Below, one piece after another: positions 1 to 8,347 of a stretch of DNA of 64,000 nucleotides. A program made the position numbers and the translations under genes. This DNA is from CAZKWG01 sp964615375 (GTDB taxonomy: Bacteria > Myxococcota_A > UBA796 > CAZKWG01), in contig CAZTOW010000008.1 in NCBI GenBank assembly GCA_964615375.1, forward strand, positions 62,001 to 126,000, written 5' to 3'. The notes under the pieces are model-generated. The model ran no database searches and had not been told where the DNA came from. It saw only the letters and a program-made list of their open reading frames with translations. The first letter of the stretch is position 1, and every line of letters begins with the position of its first letter.

Positions 1-1
1 G

Positions 2-982
2 CTTCTCCACCGTTTCAGCGGGCCAGGGCCCGCGCCGCCGCCTGGCCCGGCACAGCTCGAGGCGCTCCGGCGGCTGGTGCTCTGGGGGGCGCGCTCCGAG
101 ACGCCCGATGAGATCGGGCGTGATCTGGCCGACCTGGCCACCTGGCAGATCGCGACCGCCCCCGACAACCCACTTCCTCGCGCGCGCCTGTTGGACGCTC
201 TGGCGGGCCTGCACCTGACCCGACGAGAGTGGCGGGACATGGTGTCGACGACCCAGGCTGCGCTCCGGCTGCTCCACCAGGCTGGCTGGCCCGCACCTCA
301 CCTGGGCAGCCCTTACGAGCCTGGCGACCTGACCGACGATGATCTCGCCTTCCTTGGTGAGCTCCACAACCGCCTTGCGCTCGGGGCACGCGAGCTGGGG
401 CGAGGCGAAGGGGTAACAGAGCTCGACCGAGCGCTGGCGGTGTTCACGGCGATTCGACATCCGCTCCTGCGCAGAGAGAAGACCGCCCAGGCTCATCGGG
501 AGTGGGGTACCTGGGCGCAGCGTTCAGGCGACCTCGAGACGGCCCGACACCACTTCCAGCTGAGCGGCGATCTCCTGAAGGGCCTGCCCTCCCAACAGCT
601 CCACGTATTGCAGGCAGAGATCAAGCAGGCGCAGGTCGACCTGCAGCAGGGGAAGCACGAGCAGGCGCGGGCTCGGCTGGATCGTGTCGCGCCCTGGTTT
701 GCCGAGGGAGCGGCCGGGGACGGCCTGCTGGCTGCCCAGGTACGACCGCACTACCTCATCACGGAGGCCGCCTGGGCCACGGTCACCGGTCACGACACGG
801 CGGCACGTCAAGCCCTTGACCGTCTCGACCGTGACGGCCGCCTGCACACCTCAGGTCGGAGCTATCTGAGACGGACAGCCTTGAGGCTCGCGCTGGGCTT
901 GCCGGTCCGACTGCGGCTGCGCGCGCTGCAGGTCACCACCGCCCGGTGGCGCCTGCCGAGCCGTGGGGGTAGAAGCTCCTGA
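2..982 (+). CDS. TPR-like helical-repeat protein, C-terminal part (5' end outside window)
   Basis: The reading frame is open to the left edge, so the first in-frame GTG at 77 is probably internal and this is the C-terminal part of a longer protein. The visible 326 residues are almost all amphipathic helix pairs with TPR-like spacing (LLDALAGLHLTRREW, AHREWGTWAQRSGDLETARHHF, QVDLQQGKHEQARARLDRV). The Arg-rich tail ends at a TGA. No catalytic motif is visible. In bacterial conflict loci such repeats often form the sensor arm of a STAND or protease protein, and the neighbouring TIR gene is compatible with that, but the role is inferred from context only. The gene stops 139 nt before the TIR gene on the same strand. 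Confidence 0.6.
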   Translation, partial: LLHRFSGPGPAPPPGPAQLEALRRLVLWGARSETPDEIGRDLADLATWQIATAPDNPLPRARLLDALAGLHLTRREWRDMVSTTQAALRLLHQAGWPAPHLGSPYEPGDLTDDDLAFLGELHNRLALGARELGRGEGVTELDRALAVFTAIRHPLLRREKTAQAHREWGTWAQRSGDLETARHHFQLSGDLLKGLPSQQLHVLQAEIKQAQVDLQQGKHEQARARLDRVAPWFAEGAAGDGLLAAQVRPHYLITEAAWATVTGHDTAARQALDRLDRDGRLHTSGRSYLRRTALRLALGLPVRLRLRALQVTTARWRLPSRGGRSS

Positions 983-1121
983 CGACCGGCCTTGTCGCGC
1001 GGACCTCTCTCCGCGGGAGTCTCCATCCCGCAGCGTCGGGCTGTTCAGCGCTGGTCAGGACCTGCTGTGCGAGTGCCGCTCAGCATGTTAGCTTCGAATC
1101 TGACGTTAAGGAGGCCGCCTG

Positions 1122-1676
1122 GTGAGCAGGAACCTTTTCAACATCGGCGGCCGCTCGATGAGGTCGGGCAGCGGCACCTGCGTGTTCCTGTCGCACCGCT
1201 CGTCCGACAAGGATATCGCTTATCGGGTCGCCCTTGCCTTCGATTACTGTGGCGTAGACTACTACCTCGACGCTGCAGACGACCAGCTCCAGGCAGCCAC
1301 AGCCGCCGGAGATGCAGCCCGCGTCGTAGGCGCCATCGAGCGAGGGATCGAGCGCTCGACCCACCTTCTGGGGATCATCACTCCGAAGACGCGCGGATCA
1401 TGGTGGGTGCCATACGAGATCGGCTACTCTCGCGCGACCGAGAAGTCTTCGGGCGCGTCGCTCTTGCCCGCGGATGGTCCCTACCAACGCACGGCCTACC
1501 TCGTCCTACCCGGCGTGACGGACCTCCCGGAGTACATCCAGATCTCTACCATTTTGCCCGACCAGACGAGCCTCCTGCAGTGGATTGGCCGTCTGTATCC
1601 TGGTGTGAAGTCCCTTCCTCATGAACTCCAGGACCTTGTCCCGATGAGCCGCACCATGCGGTATGTACCCAGTTGA
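1122..1676 (+). CDS. stand-alone TIR-domain protein
   Basis: This 184-residue protein is essentially one TIR domain. It has a beta-A motif CVFLSHRSSDKDIAY at residues 20-34, an acidic BB-loop region (VDYYLDAADD), a helix ending IERGIERSTHLLGIITP, and WWVPYEIGYS at 94-103, where Glu99 sits at the position of the catalytic Glu of TIR NADases. The GTG start is chosen because AAGGAGG at 1108-1114 lies 7 nt upstream. TIR enzymes of this family cleave NAD+ or make cyclic ADP-ribose signals in antiphage systems; that activity is inferred. It sits in an island with two TIR-SLOG fusions, so it could be their signal producer or an independent effector. A strong hairpin follows the stop. Confidence 0.8.
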   Translation: MSRNLFNIGGRSMRSGSGTCVFLSHRSSDKDIAYRVALAFDYCGVDYYLDAADDQLQAATAAGDAARVVGAIERGIERSTHLLGIITPKTRGSWWVPYEIGYSRATEKSSGASLLPADGPYQRTAYLVLPGVTDLPEYIQISTILPDQTSLLQWIGRLYPGVKSLPHELQDLVPMSRTMRYVPS

Positions 1677-1702
1677 CCACCGTAGACGTGGAACCGCCAT
1701 CA

Positions 1703-1728
1703 CCCACCCGCGGCGTCTCGCGGGTGGG
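1703..1728 (+). terminator. hairpin downstream of TIR gene
   Basis: CCCACCCGCG (1703-1712) pairs perfectly with CGCGGGTGGG (1719-1728) around a 6-nt loop. It begins 27 nt after the TIR stop codon. No T-tract follows, so it may be a GC-type terminator or a 3'-end stabilising hairpin rather than a classical intrinsic terminator. Confidence 0.5.
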
Positions 1729-1996
1729 CCTCGCCGCGGCCCCTGCCGCGAGGCCCTCCTTCACGTGCCCCATGCTCACGAAGTCAACCAGATTCGCCGC
1801 TGCCTCCCAACCCCGAGCTCGTTACCAGTACGCCCTCTCTCGCGCCGTCAGGCCCCGCGCCCCTCGGGCAGGTAGCCCGAAGCACGTGGCGAACTCATCT
1901 CCCCTCCGGGGCGATCACAAAGTTGAGGGCTGGCGCCAATCATGGAGCTCGTGACGCACGATCGACCCAAAGCATCGGAGAGGACTTCAAAGGTGA

Positions 1997-2413
1997 CCGT
2001 GCGCGTTCACCGACAAGTCGGTCGTGTACTGGGATCAGCAATCTTCACAGGACGACAACTCCCCGTCGCCCGCCAGATACCGCGCTCCTGTAGGGAAGAC
2101 AGGTCGACCGATGAGCGACTGTGCGTTCGACCCACAGACCAGGCCCGCCCAGCTCCTGTGCGTACCTGTCGGTGGTTTGGAGAACGCTGAGAGGCAGGTG
2201 CTGGGTGTAGTGTGCCTCGAGTCAGACGCCTTCGAGCCTGGCCTTCTCGATCGGAGACTCTGGGCCAGGCTTCTGCTCGACGCGCAGACGCTCGACTCCA
2301 TGGACTGGGGCGGCGGTCGCCTGCGGCCGGACCCTACTGTCTCTTCAAGACAACGCACAGACGAGCGACCCGCCAGTGCGTCACCTGTATCACCAGGCAC
2401 AACCTACCCCTGA
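1997..2413 (+). pseudogene. possible GAF-like remnant or small hypothetical ORF
   Basis: This is the only coding-like stretch in the 825-nt gap 1677-2501. The frame is open from just after a stop at 1994 and could start at GTG 2024 (129 residues). The segments LLCVPVGGLENAERQVLGV and VCLESDAFEPGLLDRRLWA resemble the last strands of a GAF domain, but the upstream half of a GAF fold is missing and a stop precedes it. The tail past 2330 is low-complexity and probably not coding. It reads most simply as the eroded end of a sensor gene; a genuine small gene cannot be excluded. The rest of the gap shows only the hairpin and no supported gene. Confidence 0.3.
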
Positions 2414-2501
2414 AGCGGCGAGATGGGAGGAGCTCCCTGGTTGCGCGAGTGTGCCAGTCATGTAAACCACTCTGTTCCAAGTCGATTTTTCTGGAGCCCC
2501 C

Positions 2502-4736
2502 ATGGCCTCGTGCGAACGACACCTCCTCGACCTCCTCGTTCAGCTCTTTACAGCCCAGGAGCTCCGATATTTCCTGCTGGAGCTCGACGACGGATCCCTC
2601 CTGGCAGCACTTCCAGGGACCGGTGCCACAGAGCAAGACGTCCATTTTCAGGCTCTCCTGACCCTACAGCGGCGAGGGCTCATCGATGACGGCTTCTTCG
2701 ACCTGTTGCGCAAGGCCCGCGAACGCCGAAGCGATGAGATCGACGCCGCTCAGCGGCAGTGGCAGGCTCGACGGCTCGCCGCACCCGACGCCGCCTCCGC
2801 CGCCCCTGCGCCAGCCCGTCCCGCCATCGGCGCGACCTGGGGTCCCCCGCTGGTGGTGGTCATCGTCTGGCACGAGCGTAACGCGGAGGGAGCGCGCAGC
2901 GCGCGGCTGCTCCACGACCGGTGGTCTCGAAATCCGCAGACACCGCTCGAGCCAGGGCTCGGAATTCCGGTGTTCTTCTGCACCCACCCCGGAGATGAGG
3001 GAGAGCTCGCGGTGGCCTCGCTGGAGCGCGCCGAGCGTGTGGCGGTCGTCGTGCTCGTGGACAGGGAGATGGTCGCTGACGAGGCGTGGGCTGGCTGGGC
3101 CTCCGCGCTTGCCCGGCGGTCCGCCCAGCGGCCGGGCTGGCGAATCCACCCCGTCACGGCGAGCCGGGAAGGACTGAGGCTGGCCCCCGAGCTCCGAGGT
3201 CGCGAGTTCCTGCGCCTCTACGACGAACCCGAAGCACACCGGGACTCCGTCCTCAGCCTATGGCTCACCCACGAGCTCTCCAGGCAGCTTCGCGACCAGC
3301 CGCGCATCGTGGATGGGATGTTCGAGACCGAGGCCACCTCCGCGGAGCGGTTGGTGCTCCTGCTCAGCCGGGCCGACGAGAGCGGCGACACGCTGTCCAC
3401 GAGCCTGATGCGACTGGTCGAGGACGAAACCCCACTGCATGCGTTCACGGAGCTCCGCGATCTGGGGCAGCATCCAGACCCACAATCCTGGAAGGACCTC
3501 GGTCGGTCGGTGCTCGTCGCGGTGCATGGTGACGCGGCAGGATCACGTGTCGCCTGCCAGGACGCGCTTCTCCGTGCCAAGCGAGCGCGCAGACCCGTCG
3601 TTGTGGTGGATCGGAGGCAGCGCGGTGAGGCGCGGAGCTTCCCCTACCTGGGGAATGTGCCGACCGTGAGGCTAAAAGAGGCGGACGTGGTGGACCTGCT
3701 CCTCGTGATGGAGACCGTTCTCCTGGAGGTTCTTCGCCACGAACACGCCGAGCACCATCTGAATTCGCTTCGGTCCTCGGGTTGGCTACCTTCGACGGCC
3801 CAGCTCTGCCACGGGCCACCGGAGCTCATGAGCTTCGTTGACGAGCCAGCAGACCACACCCTGATCGTGTACCCGGATCCGCCCATCGCGCGGGTGGAGC
3901 GGGAGCTGCTCGCCGCGGCGGGCCGCGATGTGCGCACACCGGCCAGCTTCGCCACGATTCGCTCTGGCTTGCGCGTGGCCGTGTCCATCTCTGAGAGTGA
4001 GGAGCCCTCGCCTGGCGCACCTGGGTCGGTCCACCTCCAGGACGCGCTCGTGGAGCTCTCGCGCTACCTGCTGAACGCCGGCGCCACCCTCGCCTATGGC
4101 GGCGATCTGCGCGCAGGAGGGTTCTCCTTGCTCTTTCGTGACCTGGCTGCCGCACACGGCCAGCGCCTTCGGGAAGACGAGGTCGAGGCCCGACGGCCGC
4201 ACCTGCGCTGGTACCTGGCCTGGCCGTATCACCTCGCGCTGAACGCCGAGGAGGAGCGCGCGCTCCGACCAGATGTGCGGGTCCGCCGCGTCACGCCGTA
4301 TGGGCTCGAGCCCGGCGAGGTCTCCATCAACGACGCCTCTCGTGCCGGCGCACAGGCCGCCGCATTGACGCTCATGCGCGAGGAGATGGCCGATGACACC
4401 GACGCTCGGCTGCTCCTGGGAGGAAGAACCCAGGGGTGGAAGGGCAGCATGCCGGGTGTGCTCGAGGAGGCCCTGCTCACCCTGCGCTCCCGCAAGCCGC
4501 TCTACCTGATCGGCGCCTTTGGAGGCTGCACTGCAGCGATCATCGAGGGCCTCCAGGGCGCTCGACCTGCCGCGTTCGCGGACCTGGACGCCGGTCTCAT
4601 CGACGAGCTCGCCCGCCACGGCGTGGCAGGGCTGCGGAACGGGCTGAGCCTGGAGGAGAACCGGAGGCTGTTTACCACGCCCTACCTCGCCGAGATCGTG
4701 GGCCTGGTCCTGCGTGGGCTCGGCGAGCTAGGATGA
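2502..4736 (+). CDS. EAD / pseudo-TIR / TIR-like / SLOG-like fusion protein (degenerate TIR)
   Basis: The protein has 744 residues. Residues 1-80 match the small helical effector-associated domain type (LLDLLVQLFTAQELRYFL, then LQRRGLIDDGFFDLLRKAR). After an Ala/Pro linker comes a Rossmann-like pseudo-TIR (115-260), then a second TIR-position domain (281-405; AERLVLLLSRADESGD, RRPVVVVDRRQRGEARSFPY). In the paralogue at 5937 the catalytic motif is WCRFE; here the aligned residues are ACQDA, with Ala355 at the Glu position, so NADase activity is unlikely. From about 490 a SLOG-like Rossmann region follows, with LAYGGDLRAGGF (near 532) and LLLGGRTQGWKGSMPG (near 636). SLOG domains bind nucleotide-derived signals in Thoeris ThsA, so a sensor role is inferred. 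The C-terminus ends NGLSLEENRRLF, a motif shared with both relatives nearby. Confidence 0.75.
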   Translation: MASCERHLLDLLVQLFTAQELRYFLLELDDGSLLAALPGTGATEQDVHFQALLTLQRRGLIDDGFFDLLRKARERRSDEIDAAQRQWQARRLAAPDAASAAPAPARPAIGATWGPPLVVVIVWHERNAEGARSARLLHDRWSRNPQTPLEPGLGIPVFFCTHPGDEGELAVASLERAERVAVVVLVDREMVADEAWAGWASALARRSAQRPGWRIHPVTASREGLRLAPELRGREFLRLYDEPEAHRDSVLSLWLTHELSRQLRDQPRIVDGMFETEATSAERLVLLLSRADESGDTLSTSLMRLVEDETPLHAFTELRDLGQHPDPQSWKDLGRSVLVAVHGDAAGSRVACQDALLRAKRARRPVVVVDRRQRGEARSFPYLGNVPTVRLKEADVVDLLLVMETVLLEVLRHEHAEHHLNSLRSSGWLPSTAQLCHGPPELMSFVDEPADHTLIVYPDPPIARVERELLAAAGRDVRTPASFATIRSGLRVAVSISESEEPSPGAPGSVHLQDALVELSRYLLNAGATLAYGGDLRAGGFSLLFRDLAAAHGQRLREDEVEARRPHLRWYLAWPYHLALNAEEERALRPDVRVRRVTPYGLEPGEVSINDASRAGAQAAALTLMREEMADDTDARLLLGGRTQGWKGSMPGVLEEALLTLRSRKPLYLIGAFGGCTAAIIEGLQGARPAAFADLDAGLIDELARHGVAGLRNGLSLEENRRLFTTPYLAEIVGLVLRGLGELG

Positions 4737-4744
4737 GCTGAGCG

Positions 4745-5070
4745 TCATTCGAGCGCGCCAGGCCAGAGGAATCCAGGGTGAGCGCCCGTCCCGTGGTGGC
4801 CCACCTTCGCCCGCCCCTCCCTGAACCTCCTCACCAACCCCGCCCTCACCAGCCCGCATGCCTCGTCTGGACTCGCCGTCGCGAACAAGGCCCGATTCTC
4901 TCCAATGCTCAGCCCATCGTCAGGCCAACGAGGCCCCCCAATGGCGAATGCCTGCAAGTACCCGACAGCATCCGAGATTGTCAGCGGAAGATCTGGCCAC
5001 CCTACGCGCCTGAGAGCCGCAGGATTGGCTCTCAACTCGGACTCCAGAGCGGCGATGTCGACATCCTTGG
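4745..5070 (-). pseudogene. remnant of a third SLOG-type C-terminus
   Basis: Read on the minus strand, the frame gives DVDIAALESELRANPAALRR and later DDGLSIGENRALFATASPDE followed by ACGLVRAGL. The last part matches the C-terminal signature of the two intact fusions (NGLSLEENRRLF...EIVGLVLRGL and NGLNDEENLELL...ILALILQGL). Only about 100 C-terminal residues survive. Upstream on that strand the homology stops at hairpin-rich repeat DNA. It is convergent with the 2502-4736 gene, starting 8 nt past its stop, so it is a separate decayed gene and not an extension. Confidence 0.5.
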
Positions 5071-5102
5071 GTCGCCAAGACGCGTCTTCCTATCCAGAAA
5101 GT

Positions 5103-5140
5103 GGGGGCGCTGCCCCCGCTCGACGGGCGCCTCCGGCGCC
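5103..5140. repeat. double-hairpin repeat between two gene remnants
   Basis: Two perfect small hairpins lie back to back: GGGGGC-GCT-GCCCCC (5103-5117) and GGCGCC-TCC-GGCGCC (5126-5140). The composition is much more GC-rich than the flanking remnants. It sits exactly between the SLOG C-terminus remnant and the AAA+ remnant, so it may be a REP-like insertion or a deletion scar. Confidence 0.5.
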
Positions 5141-5176
5141 TTTCATGGGCATGGAAGTCGGGACGACATGGAGGGT

Positions 5177-5202
5177 TAACACGCCCCGCTCGTGATGGCT
5201 CC
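5177..5202 (-). repeat. 26-nt dispersed repeat, copy 1
   Basis: This 26-nt stretch matches 8608-8633 in inverted orientation with two mismatches; the shared core is CCCCGCTCGTGATGGCTC. Recognisable AAA+ homology on the minus strand ends at this repeat, which suggests it marks a rearrangement boundary. Confidence 0.55.
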
Positions 5203-5204
5203 AC

Positions 5205-5770
5205 CGAACGTCCAAGATCCGCCAGCGACTCGGCCGTACCTCCCGCGAATACGTAGACGGCGCGCTTGAGCTCGGTAGGCGCACCGCCCACCCGAAAGGT
5301 CCCGTCCTGCCTGGGCGCGAGAAACCAGCTCAACCAACCCGACTCGGCGCCCCCGAGCGCCGCGTCGAATTCGTCGAAGAGGATGAAGGGCACGCTGGCC
5401 TTGGGCATGCTCCCTACGACGGAATTCAGCGCCTCCGACAGCTCGACCCTAGAGTTCATCTGGGTGATGTTGATCTCGTACCACGGCAGGGAGATCGCGC
5501 CTCTCCGCTCCTCCTCAGCCATCTCGCGAAGCGCCTTCACACCATGGGACCTGCCACTCCCTGGCGGTCCGAACGTCGCGATACAGAGCGGACGTGGGGG
5601 GCCTCCAGGTTGAGATGGCCGTTCATGAGCGCTTGCACAGCGCCAAGCTGGTCACGCTCCTCTCTGGAGTACGCCAGCAGCGAGCCTACCCTCCATGGCC
5701 CCGCCAGCTCCCGCTTCTTCAGTCCCTTCTCAGCGGTCATCAGGCGAGTCCTGTGATCGAAGTACAACAT
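5205..5770 (-). pseudogene. frameshifted AAA+ ATPase remnant of a conflict-system type
   Basis: The minus strand encodes an AAA+ core in two frames. The first part (from an ATG at 5770) reads SLLAYSREERDQLGAVQALM; the second begins after the six-G tract at 5596-5601 and reads FGPPGSGRSHGVKALREMA (Walker A, Lys replaced by Arg at the GKS position), FILFDEFDAAL (Walker B) and AVYVFAGGTAESLAD (sensor strand). The two parts join in one frame if one base of the tract is gained or lost. The C-terminal lid is missing: homology stops at the repeat at 5177-5202. Just upstream on the same strand (about 5779-5910) another coding-like piece, VQQLRERHLMDGLLLPFQLQ, ends at a stop in yet another frame. The family reminds me of ATPases encoded beside TIR/SLOG and RyR-domain genes; that link is from memory. 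Confidence 0.65.
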
Positions 5771-5936
5771 GCGCACGCTCACAGGCGCCGTGCCGCGAGC
5801 TCGAGCTGGAGCTGGAAGGGTAGCAGGAGCCCATCCATCAGGTGGCGCTCCCGCAGCTGCTGAACAGCGAGAGGATGAACCTGTCGTTGCCGCCCGATAT
5901 GCTCCTCCGGCCCACCAGCGCCCTTCAGAGGCCCGA

Positions 5937-8135
5937 ATGCGCAGCCCGCTCCACATCGTGATTCTCTTCCATCCGGAATCTCCTGTGGCCAACCTGCCCA
6001 CAGGCGCCTCAGCAGGCTCCGCCCCCCTGGTCGTCCAGATCCTCCGCCGTCTCTATGGTGCGCCCGCGACGCAGGAGCTGAGGATCCCGACCTGGTTCGC
6101 GCCGGCTTTGCCCGGTGGGGGGCCGCCACCCCTCGAGACCTGCTGGGAGACGGGATCAGAGACGACGCTGCTCGTGTACCTCCTCGACGCGCGTATGGCT
6201 CGACGCGTCGAGGGAGGGACTGCAGATGCCTGGGGGGCGCACCTGGCCCAGGCGCTGCACGACGCCGAGGCGAATCCAAGGCGGCGCTCCGTAGTGCCCC
6301 TGAGGGTCGACCGGGAGGGAGTAGAGGTCGTACCCGGGTCCCCTACCGTGAACATCCCAATCGTCCCAGCCGAGGCGCCTCTGGAGTTCATCCTCCAGCA
6401 CATCAGCATCCGGGCTCTCTACCTGCTGTCCGATCGGCCGCTGCCGGTGCCTCTCCCCGCAGGTCGGCTCCAGGTGCCGATCCAGGTGTTCCTGAGCCAC
6501 GCCAAGGCTGACCTCGCGCCCGCAGAGACCCACCCGGTCCGGCAGATGCTCACGGCCCTGGAGGAGCACGCCGTCGAACGCTTCTTCGACTCCGCAAAAA
6601 TAGGACCAGGAGAGGACTTCGCGCTACGGCTCGAAGGGGAGGTCAAGAGCTCGGATGTGCTGCTTGTGGTGTGGACGGACACCTGGAGCGCCAGGCCCTG
6701 GTGTCGCTTCGAGCTCCTCACCGCCAAACGCCATGGGCGTGCCGTCGTCGTCGTGGACGCGCTGGAGCAGGAGTCCCCCCGGGCCTTCCCGTACTCGGGC
6801 AACACCATGTGGGTGCGCTGGCGCGCCCCCATCCCGGCCCAAGGTCGCATGCCGACCCAGGAGGAGTCGAACGCCGTGATCGCCGACCGCGCCCGCGTGT
6901 TCACCGCAGTCCTGATGGCGGCGCTACGGACCCGTTTCGAGCGGCGCGCGCTGGGGGAGCCAACCGACCCTCGAACTGTCCACCTTGGAAATGCGCCCGA
7001 GGCGCTCGATGTCGCCGCCAATCCAGCCAGCCGCACCTTCGTGTACCCGGATCCCCCCCTCCCGGATGAGGAGCGGACGCTGCTCGCTGGGCTGTCAAGC
7101 TGTGACCTGGTGACCCCGCTGGGTCGGATCGCGCGCGCTGGTGTCCCCGCCAGGGTACACGAGGTGGTGGTCAGCGTCTCGTCACCGGGGGAGGCCGCAC
7201 TTCGCGCACGGGGGCTGGTGGGGCACCACGTCGACACCATCACCGATGAGATCCACCTCGGCGTCCTCGTGGCCGGGATGCGTATCTTTTATGGCGGACT
7301 GGTCAACTACACCTCCAGCGGCCCATCCAACTTCGTGCTCAGGCTCTTCGACGTGGTACGTAGATATGGAGAGCTCGCCCAGCAGGTCGGACGGTCCTGG
7401 GAGGCGCCGGTGGTCAACCAGCCCCCGTGGCCGCTGCACCTCTCCTACTCAGACCCAGAGCTCAACCTCTTCGGTCGACTGGCTACCTTGGAGCGGGCCC
7501 CCCAACCTGCGCTGGGTGCGCTCGCCTACGAGCCATGGCCGCCCGGCACCTTTCCCACGATAGACAGTGTGCCTCGCCTGTTGGCGGTGGGCCTGGGCCT
7601 GCGCACGATGCGCCGGTGGACCATTCGACCGGGAGGGCGGGACGGTCCGCTCCAGCCAGGAGAGGTCCTGCGGCCGCGCGTTCTGGTAGGCGGTCCAACG
7701 GCCAGCATGGGCTGGCTGCCGGGTCTCGTGGAAGAGGCCTATTCCTCCCTCTGCGTGGGGGCGCCTCTCTATCTCCTGGGCGGCTTGGGAGGCGCCGCCC
7801 GAGTTGTCGCCGACCTTCTTCTCAATGGCCAGGAGACCGATGAGCCCGTAATGACCGAGGTGCGAGCGCGAGCGACGGTGACGATAGGGAAGGAGAAGCG
7901 ACCAGCCTACGACGACGCGCGGGAGCTGGCGGCAAGTCTTGGCCTGCCCTTCGACACGCGAGAAGACGTCGCAAGGGAGATCGCTGACGTTGGACAACGG
8001 CGTGGGCTCGCTGGTGCGCTGGCCAATGGGCTCAACGACGAGGAGAACCTCGAGCTCCTCGAGGCGCGAGATGGCCGCCGGATCCTGGCATTGATACTGC
8101 AGGGCCTGACAAGAGTATCCGCAGCGGCAGAGTAG
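5937..8135 (+). CDS. pseudo-TIR / TIR / SLOG-like fusion protein (intact TIR)
   Basis: I take ATG 5937 as the start because the upstream in-frame extension (from 5769) overlaps the antisense AAA+ remnant and is low-complexity. The 732-residue product has an N-terminal pseudo-TIR Rossmann region (LHIVILFHPES), a canonical TIR domain at about 181-310 (IQVFLSHAKADLAPAE; RFFDSAKIGPGEDF; WCRFELLTAKRHGRAVVVVD with Glu259 at the catalytic position), and a SLOG-like region from about 405 with MRIFYGGLVNY (near 451) and VLVGGPTASMGWLPGLVEEA (near 582). It ends with the NGLNDEENLELL motif. Unlike its paralogue it has no N-terminal EAD. A TIR that makes a nucleotide signal fused to a domain fold that senses such signals suggests a self-contained Thoeris-like effector; this is inference. 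Confidence 0.8.
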   Translation: MRSPLHIVILFHPESPVANLPTGASAGSAPLVVQILRRLYGAPATQELRIPTWFAPALPGGGPPPLETCWETGSETTLLVYLLDARMARRVEGGTADAWGAHLAQALHDAEANPRRRSVVPLRVDREGVEVVPGSPTVNIPIVPAEAPLEFILQHISIRALYLLSDRPLPVPLPAGRLQVPIQVFLSHAKADLAPAETHPVRQMLTALEEHAVERFFDSAKIGPGEDFALRLEGEVKSSDVLLVVWTDTWSARPWCRFELLTAKRHGRAVVVVDALEQESPRAFPYSGNTMWVRWRAPIPAQGRMPTQEESNAVIADRARVFTAVLMAALRTRFERRALGEPTDPRTVHLGNAPEALDVAANPASRTFVYPDPPLPDEERTLLAGLSSCDLVTPLGRIARAGVPARVHEVVVSVSSPGEAALRARGLVGHHVDTITDEIHLGVLVAGMRIFYGGLVNYTSSGPSNFVLRLFDVVRRYGELAQQVGRSWEAPVVNQPPWPLHLSYSDPELNLFGRLATLERAPQPALGALAYEPWPPGTFPTIDSVPRLLAVGLGLRTMRRWTIRPGGRDGPLQPGEVLRPRVLVGGPTASMGWLPGLVEEAYSSLCVGAPLYLLGGLGGAARVVADLLLNGQETDEPVMTEVRARATVTIGKEKRPAYDDARELAASLGLPFDTREDVAREIADVGQRRGLAGALANGLNDEENLELLEARDGRRILALILQGLTRVSAAAE

Positions 8136-8311
8136 CAGCCCCCCGAGACTTCAAGCGTCTGCACATCCTCGCTCCTTGCCACTGGGGTGCTGTCGCGAGG
8201 GGCGCGGCCACCATCTATTGCGCGCCGATCAGTCTGGGGCTGCCTGGAGATTGCATTGCATCGGGCCTTGGCGTCCATGGCGCCTTGGCGGTTCAACCTG
8301 CCTTCTCGAAA

Positions 8312-8347
8312 TGCACGAACCCATAGTGCATACTCATGGAATGGGAG
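8312..8347 (+). repeat. 36-nt dispersed repeat, single arm
   Basis: This stretch aligns with 25491-25526 with five mismatches. The core TACTCATGGAATGGGAG is identical here, in 25510-25526, and inverted in 25474-25490. A sequence shared between two regions 17 kb apart suggests a mobile-element end or MITE-like footprint. Confidence 0.55.

Noticed and set aside
5769..5936. 56-codon N-terminal extension of the second TIR-SLOG protein
   Set aside because: Low-complexity Ala/Arg/Pro sequence that overlaps the antisense ATPase remnant; the fold begins at ATG 5937.
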